From Diospyros lotus (taxonomy: Eukaryota; Streptophyta; Magnoliopsida; Ericales; Ebenaceae): a stretch of DNA of 64,000 nucleotides. The stretch lies in NCBI RefSeq assembly GCF_014633365.1, contig NC_068345.1:10176058-10240057 (forward strand). The letters are read 5' to 3'. The notes under the pieces were generated by a model that saw only the letters and a program-made list of their open reading frames with translations, did no database searches and was not told where the DNA came from. This document shows positions 56,950 through 64,000 of this stretch, one piece after another (position 1 is the stretch's first letter; the number at the start of each line of letters is the position of its first letter). The position numbers and the translations under genes are program-made.

Positions 56950-57119
56950 TCTAAGAATCTAGAGTTGGAGCGGATGCCCCCTCTCTTCGGGTCAGCATTC
57001 ACAGAGAGAGAGAGAGAGAGAGAGTAGTTTGTACCTGCTTCACCTTTCATTTTGGTGCTGTTGAACTCTTTCCTGTAATTTGAGTATAAGCATCTGTGAA
57101 ACTTGTGAAGTGTTTTATT

Positions 57120-58620
57120 GGAAGATGTTGTTTATGGTTGTAGGATTGGATCTTCTTCCTCTTGTCTTCTCGTCTCTTATTTCTTCAATAATATTGTTAC
57201 TTACCTCTGTAACTGGGGCTACCTTATCACTTACTGTTTGAGTGAGCATATTGTGTTGAAAGGGAGGGGGGGGATAAGACAAAAGAAAAACATGCTATTT
57301 TTGCAAGGATCAATGCGGTTTTGTTCTGCTGGAGACAGCATAAGATAGATGCATCTTGGATTTACGGAAGATAGATAACGTCCATTATGAAAGGGCCTTC
57401 CTGCCTGTTGGTAGGGCCTTTCGGTTCAGCTTTCTGTTTTTTCTTTTCACTTTTTTGACGATGTAAACAGAAGATGACAGCCAGATGGGTGAGGAGAGAA
57501 TACAAAAACAAAAGAAATAAATAACACAAAATTGAAAGCAAAGGAAACTTACCAAATATATGCATAAATGTTAATCATCAAAACAGAATGTACAAATAAA
57601 TAACAAATACTAAAAATTAAAAGATCCGTATCCAAGAATGTCGTTACTCTATAATTGAAATAATATTTTATTTATTATATATATATATAAACATAATTGA
57701 TAAGTGTAAAATGAACACAATACAATGTCAAAAAAAATAAAAGATCAAATATATAAAGCTCTTGTAGCCTAATAGCATATTACTTAGTAAGGTCTAAAGA
57801 AACAAATAAGAGTCCCTCAATAAAACTTCACTATTCAAGTACTTCATAAAAAATTAATGATATAATAATTAGTAACTAATGATATTAGTAAATTATATTA
57901 GTTAAATAAAATAACTTCAACCAGTCCATTTGAGTGAGACCTAGCCAAAAACGAAAAGAAAATCTATTTGAATATCTTAGATTTCTAGGTTTGCTAAATT
58001 TTTTTTTCTATCCTTAAGTTTTTAATCAAAGTCATTATGTCCAGCAACTGCAATTAAATGTTATATAATTAATGACAAGAATACAAAAATTCATTAAAAT
58101 TTTAATATTTCACTAAGTGCATACCTAATAAGCAACCCATAAAAAATAGTCTCAAAACATTTGTTATAATGCCTATCCACCGTTACATTTATCCAAAGAG
58201 ATTTTTTGTTTTTTTTTTACAACTATCCTAAGACAATTTACCTAGCTTCACCTTGGGATGCACACCAAGGGTCGCCCAACATTGCCTTCTAAAACTATTA
58301 TCTTTATATCTTTGTACGTTTAAAACTATTATCTAATGTTGTGTAACGCCCATCCATATACAATAGAAGATTAGGCTCATTAGCAATTAATTTCCCCCCT
58401 TTTTCTTCCTCTGTTTGATGTTGTTTGCCATGTTGAATGATTGGTTTGTTATAGAAACAAAATCTGCATTGATCTGCCTTGAGCAAGAAAGGAGAAATCA
58501 CGGAATAAAAATGGTTCAAAACAACCTGCATGCTATGCCAAAGGCACCTAGTAATGCTAATCACAGCTTTCTTCTAACAACAACAATCTCGAGTCTTAAT
58601 CCCACCAGGTGATTTGATCA
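57120..58620. other. Intergenic DNA between two convergent genes
   Basis: No gene is supported. Two ORFs (57118-57348 and 57362-57565) have no domain. The left part probably contains the poly(A) site of the plus-strand gene (ATTTGAGTATAAG near 57080). The right part near 58620-58917 is the 3' UTR of FAB1, including a possible 3'-UTR intron donor (minus strand CTAG|GTGAGT at about 58880). Confidence 0.45.
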
Positions 58621-58917
58621 ACGCAAAATAACCATTTCTATTGCATTATCGCAACTTTCTACAGTAACTCTATAAAACTCTACAAAATTATATGCACTAA
58701 ATTGAAATGAAAGGCTGGACTGTGACCTATACACACAATAACTTCCCCCCAGAAATTCATTAAAATTGCTGAATCAGTGGGGAATTGCAGTATATACTGC
58801 TACGCCGACTATGTACAGTATTTCCAGTACTGAAAACTAATGGTAGACACACTTGGGTACACAGGAAACAAACAAAACTCACCTAGATGAAGCATTTGGC
58901 TCCCCTTGCTCTCGAGG

Positions 58918-61900
58918 TTAAGCATCAGATGAATCATCCTCGCCTGTGCCACAAAGCTTGCAGGGGTTAGAGGACCTCTGTGAGCACCAACGGTCCGGGA
59001 CACTCAAGAAGTAGGTAGTGATGAACTTCCTAAATCGCTTCTTGTACTCTCGCGGGGAGATGACAGTTGGCAACTGGTTCCTAGGAACAACAAGGGAGGC
59101 CTTGACCCAGGTCTCGAGTTGCTTGTCCCAAGTATACTGCCTGAGGTAATCGATTATTCCACAGACAAGTTCACGCCGCTGAGTATCCACTCCCACAAGT
59201 AGAGAATAATCCATCACATTGATTGACTGCAAGTAAGCAAGTGTAAGAGAGTCAGCAGTCAGGAACTAACCTTTTTGACTTAATTACTGGCGAGAACTAA
59301 AAAAAAATTCTGGCCTCAATGGTCAAGGGTACTCAGTAAAGAATAAGAAATTTAGTCAGAACAACTAGGGAACTGCTTACTACTGTTCAAATAAGGCAGA
59401 TATGATGGATAGCGCTACGGCGATGGATTTTAACTTAAAAGTGAAAACTCACATTGAGAAAAGTTGTGTCATTCCAGACTGCACGTTGCAAAACACGCTT
59501 GGATTTTGTGCCAACATATAAAGGAGAGGCATTCATGTCATTGACAAAGTTTTGGTCCAGAAGAACATCTCCTGAACCATCAGCTGCTGAATTGAATCGA
59601 GCATGCAAAGCACCTTTAAGATCATACTGCCGAGTAATAGCTCGACCAAAAGAAAGGTTCTCCATCACCATAAGGTCATGTTTCACTTCTTTCCCATTCT
59701 TTGTCTGTCTAATGGTTACCTGAAAATAGAGTCAAATGTTTAGAAGTCCTTACAATACATAGCCTAGCAAGAAGCAAGGTTATTGAAGGAATAAATAGAC
59801 CAACCTGATAAATACCAAGAATTTTTGCAAGACAGGTTTGGTTCCCTTGCTCAAAGCACTCATTCATGTATCTAAAATAGTCAGGAGCAAACTTCATAAA
59901 CGACTCAAATTCTGTCTTCTTAATTTCCTTTATAATGAAGCGCTCATCAAGAGTTTTAGCAAAGAACGACTTACTCTTCCCACCTTTAGCATCCCAATTT
60001 CTACAACGGCTAAGGGAACCAATATAGTCAAGCTCTGATGGACAACATCGGCTTCTGAGCTCAAGGAATTGGTTGGCATATAGACAAAGCACAGAGTATT
60101 TAGACTTTCCAGATAACTTTCCAGAACCCATAGGCACTGCTGGATGAAGAGCCCCCAAGGAGACTAAGGAGTCCAACAAATTCAGCCCATCAAAACTGGA
60201 TAAACGTGACTCTTCTAAAGTGGGAGGAGAATGAGTTCCATCTGAATCTGAAGAACCATTTGAAGACCATTGCGGGGAAATCAAAGAGGATATCCGTGTT
60301 AGGCTATTTGAACTTTCATACATTTTAGCCACTGTTACTTTATCTCTCCTTGCATCATCACTCAAAACATCCTTTGGCACAGATAGGTCCTTCAATAATG
60401 CTAGAGCACAAGCAATAATGCTTGAGAATTCATTCTCATGGTCTGAGACAATGTATTCATCAGTACCAACAGGTATATGCAATCTTGAGCCCTCCTCCGC
60501 GATTAGTCCAAGAGCATTAGGGAAGCCCTCTAAGGTATAGCTACATATAGACTCGTATTTTGGCTCATAACCTCTCTGAAGCTCCTTCAGATACTCCTTC
60601 CGAATTTCTGCAAATGAATCCCAAACTCCCGTCTTCAAATTTTCCGAGTTGGGTGGAAAATAAGAACCTCTTTGAGACACCTTTAAATCCTGAACACCAG
60701 TTCCAAGGCCTGTAGTAATTGGAATAGTCCTATCCACTTTGATATCATCAAGCAAAGGAAGATTCTGCTCTTGAAAATTATCATCACCACTACAAGATTG
60801 TGTAGGTAGATGGCCAGATGAATCTGATTGCTTAGTATCTTCAGCAACAACAGGTGAGTTGTTTGATTCATCTTGTTCTATAGATCCTTCAATGACAATT
60901 TCTTGAGTTGGAAATTCCTTTAACCCACCAGATTCTTCCTCATTTATTGTATTGACACTATCGTCAAATAATTTATTTCCACCATTAGAAGAATTTGTTG
61001 TTTCTTCAGTTTCTACAGCAGCATTTTCCTCCTTTACTTGCACAACTTTTTCAGTGTTTCTAGTTCTGATCACTTTAGAATCTGAAGAGAGCAGTGATTT
61101 TAGACGCTGATCCCAAATGCATGATTCGACCAGAAGATCACACAGTAATTGGTTTAAACGCAGAAGTCTGTACGCTGCCTCATCTGGGTTCCCAATCTTG
61201 ACAACAGCATTCTGAATGTTGACCTGAATTTCATTTGCATAATCAACAGAATAGATATACTGCCTTAGCTCCAACAGAATAGAGAATCTTGCATGTCTAA
61301 GATTAAAAATGACAATTGATGGGAAAATTGAAAGATTCAGATATGAAAACACATTAAACTAAGAAAATAGAACATTTGGGACCATGAAAAGAACATGTTG
61401 AGGAAAGATGAAAGAAACATGTTAAGTATACAACTGTAGGTCCAGAATAAGAATGTGAGAGAAATTATAATACAAAGTTACAAACACAAGATCCTACTAT
61501 CTTTACACCTGAAGATTCTTGTTTCACTTTCTATTTTTTATATTTTTCCTGGCTAAGGCAAGATTCATTACCAACAAAAAACAAGGAAATAAGAATACTA
61601 ATGCTGACATATGCTGAAATAGCCAGAAAACATCTTCCAAGTTCACAAACCATAAGATAATGTCATAGCTTACTTCATCATGTTAAAGGGGTGATTGTGT
61701 AAGGATATAATTTTCTGGTTATGTACTTTAAATTAAGAATGTCCTTCAGCTGTAATAAATTACAAAGGTATGAACCTGAATACAACCCAAATAGCAAATG
61801 CAATTAGCCTGGGCCATATATGAATGGTGGATTTAACTTGTCAAGTAACCCCAGCTCCTATTGTCTCCACCAGACTTAAAGAAACAGATCATTCAAAATT

Positions 61901-64000
61901 ATGGGCAGTCTGGGATAGCAAAATTTTGAGTCGGGGGCAGTAATGCATGTCAGATGCCAAATGTTGACAGAAAGGATTACATGGCAGCACATATGTATCA
62001 TCCTAATGCTTTTTGGAGATGACATGGAGAACACAATTTATCACTTGACAATAGAAAATTTGGCACTGAGAAAGCTCGTGACAAACATTGCAAATGAACA
62101 TTGATTGATCACAAACTCCCCTAAAGCAAGATGCCAAAAACTGAAAAGATTGTCAAGATCTAACCTCAAATTGATTTCTTTCCTGCTTTAGCATCTCTTC
62201 AATGTCTGAGAATTCCTTTGGTGTTCCACTCAGGTTCAGGCTTGAACCTGAAAATTGAGAGGCAATCTCTTCCAAAAATTTTGCGACTTCCTTGAATAGA
62301 TTCATTCCTTTTGTGTAAACCTTCAAGGGAAGGAAAGAAAACATCAATCCCAGCTCAAGCAAATGACAAACCAAAGATATATGTTACTTATAACATTGCC
62401 ACAGAAACACCTAAAGCATAATGAAACAGAATATTCAAAAGGTTCATACAATTTCTGTTTCTCTCTTAAGCAACTCGCTTCTAATTGAATTAGTGAACTC
62501 CAGTCTCTGAGGGGGCAAAGACACCGAATAAGTTGCAACTGGAGAGTGTTTCAACATGGCAATCATGGGGCCTAATCTGCACATGACAATCAGATTATTA
62601 AGTATGAATAACAATACTAAAACCCATAAAGTAGAGGGGATGCAATAATAAGACAGACCCCTAAAAGTCAGGGAGACACCTCATGAAAACTGAAAATGGT
62701 ATGAATAGGAGAAATACAAAGGCCAAGAAAGGAAATATAAGCACCATAAATTTACTCCACTTTTGATGGATGACTGGAAATAAATTTTTATGATCTCTAT
62801 TTTAACATGGACATGAAAACACAAACACACAAATCCACCAATATATAACCATTATAGCACATATAAACATGCTGCTCCCTTCATCTCAAATGCCCCAACA
62901 CATCAATAAATAACAGGACATGAACATTGCATGTTTGTACTGGCAAGTTGGTCATACCCAAAGAAGTAAAGGAAGTCCTTCTGAAAAGAATGGCCACAGG
63001 TAGATAGTTTATTGAATAAAGACTGATTTGAAAAGCTGAGCTCCAAAAACTTCCCAAAGGATAAACCACGAGCAGCAGTCGATATCAACACTCTTTTAGT
63101 AGATCTTGTGTTCCCATAGCGGGATTTACATTTACCACAACGACTCCACATCCAAAGCTTCCCTTCAGCTTCACCAGGTAAACGCCCATTTCCAGGAAGT
63201 CGTTTAACTTGGATGGTAAGCTGCTTATTATGATGTGCATAGTAGTAAAAATGAGCTTCTGGTGGTTCGTTGCATTTGGCACACTGAAGGCCCTGCAAAA
63301 AGCAAGAGTCTGAGTGAGTGCCAACTTTAAGTGGATTTGACACCAAGTACAGGAAAGAAAAATGACAACTAACTCAAGAAAAAGAAAACTTCAACAAATT
63401 GACTAAAGAAATCTTAAGTTCCCTGGAGAAACACCACCAGTTTCCCCAGGCTAAAGTACTTTGAAGTTTTGTTAAACTTGTCCAGAAGAATATACTGGCA
63501 ATATAAGAATATAAATGCCAAATGAAATAGAGTTTCAAAAGACCTGGTTAAGCAAATTATCTTGCAAAAATTTGCCAAGAGGAACATCAAAGTTGCGGTA
63601 GAACTTGATATGAGAAAGATGACTTTGCTCACAAATAGTCCCACTTGAGGCATTCCGGCTAGACATCAAAACCAAAATACTTTCCGAATCCAAAACAGCA
63701 TTGATGTCATCCTTATTTTTCTTTTGGTCTTCAAAATTTGAACCAGATTTTTCGTTATCTGGAGGGGATTCACAACAAGCTGACATAGAATTGAATTGTC
63801 CATGATCAGATGCCTTGTCCTCATCAGAGCTACCCTTCACTTCCACATCAGAATGCTCAAAAGTCTCTGGAGATGTTGAAACATGGAGGACAGCTGGGAG
63901 CTGACCGTCAGGGTCCTCATTACTTCCAAGGTATGTGGACATGGACTGCCGAGACGATGAGGAGAAAAGAGGGAAATTCTCACCAATAACTTTCTTTAGA
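58918..64000 (-). CDS. FAB1: FAB1 (PIKfyve-type PtdIns3P 5-kinase), 3' seven exons, partial
   Basis: Exons on the minus strand: >64000-63544, 63292-62958, 62576-62450, 62320-62165, 61223-59805, 59719-59453, 59226-58918 (stop TAA 58920-58918). Junctions are GT..AG and phases agree, giving 1022 residues in the window. The enzyme phosphorylates PtdIns3P to PtdIns(3,5)P2 on endosome and vacuole membranes. In order: a linker after the chaperonin-like domain, the Cys-rich region ('GTICEQSHLSHIKFYRNFDV', 'CAKCNEPPEAHFYYY', 'GKLWMWSRCGKC', 'GLSFGKFLELSFSN'), a long acidic Ser-rich linker, then the kinase domain with 'FIIKEIKKTE' (ATP-binding Lys), 'YDLKGALHARF', 'MDYSLLVGVD' and 'GIIDYLRQYTWDKQLE'. 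The style of the Cys-rich region suggests the FYVE-less FAB1C/FAB1D group, but the N-terminus is outside the window. Confidence 0.95.

Overview
This window is nuclear DNA from a flowering plant, very probably a eudicot. It is AT-rich, its genes have GT..AG introns, its two recognisable host gene families are a plant PIKfyve/Fab1 lipid kinase and a plant neprosin-domain protein, and most of the rest is layered plant transposons (Copia, Gypsy, LINE, CACTA, Mutator and MITEs). I cannot name the species.

Host genes. (1) A neprosin-domain gene on the minus strand, 36991 to 35074, with 8 exons and a signal peptide. (2) A small conserved plant protein of unknown function on the plus strand, ORF 56650-56949. 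Its 5' UTR and very long leader intron may reach back to about 43.4 kb. (3) The 3' part of a FAB1 (PtdIns3P 5-kinase) gene on the minus strand, 58918 to beyond 64000, with seven exons in the window. It has the Cys-rich region and the complete kinase domain; its N-terminus lies outside. Genes 2 and 3 converge.

1-32.5 kb is a transposon graveyard whose order of insertion can be read from target-site duplications (TSDs). A solo LTR of a SIRE-like Copia (1329-4052) comes first. Next is a Copia element on the plus strand (4240-15394) interrupted by an Athila-like element (6788-10989), which itself carries a hairpin MITE (7772-7944), and by a long solo LTR (11213-13428). This is fused to a truncated SIRE-like Copia on the minus strand (15395-23670). 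The 5' LTR of that element was split by a solo LTR (18984-23139), which was in turn split by another solo LTR (18999-21430). Then come a 52-bp tandem repeat, another LTR split by a solo LTR (24785-27314), a decayed Gypsy gag, and a CACTA transposon (28982-32488) containing a Mutator-type MITE (29686-30057).

32.5-43.4 kb is low-copy or decayed DNA around the neprosin gene, with a possible SINE, a 69-bp duplication just upstream of the neprosin promoter, a MITE-like inverted repeat and a Mutator-like element with very long terminal inverted repeats (40222-42959).

43.4-57.1 kb looks like one plus-strand transcription unit whose long leader intron was invaded by a LINE (itself invaded) and by a complete but inactivated Reina-like Gypsy element (46172-51463). 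57.1-58.9 kb is a short intergenic stretch before FAB1.

I found no CRISPR, operon, tRNA or rRNA gene and no convincing new biochemical system. The most informative novelty is structural: nested solo LTRs with intact TSDs, and the fact that several of the long LTRs carry their own private array of short, often palindromic, motifs.
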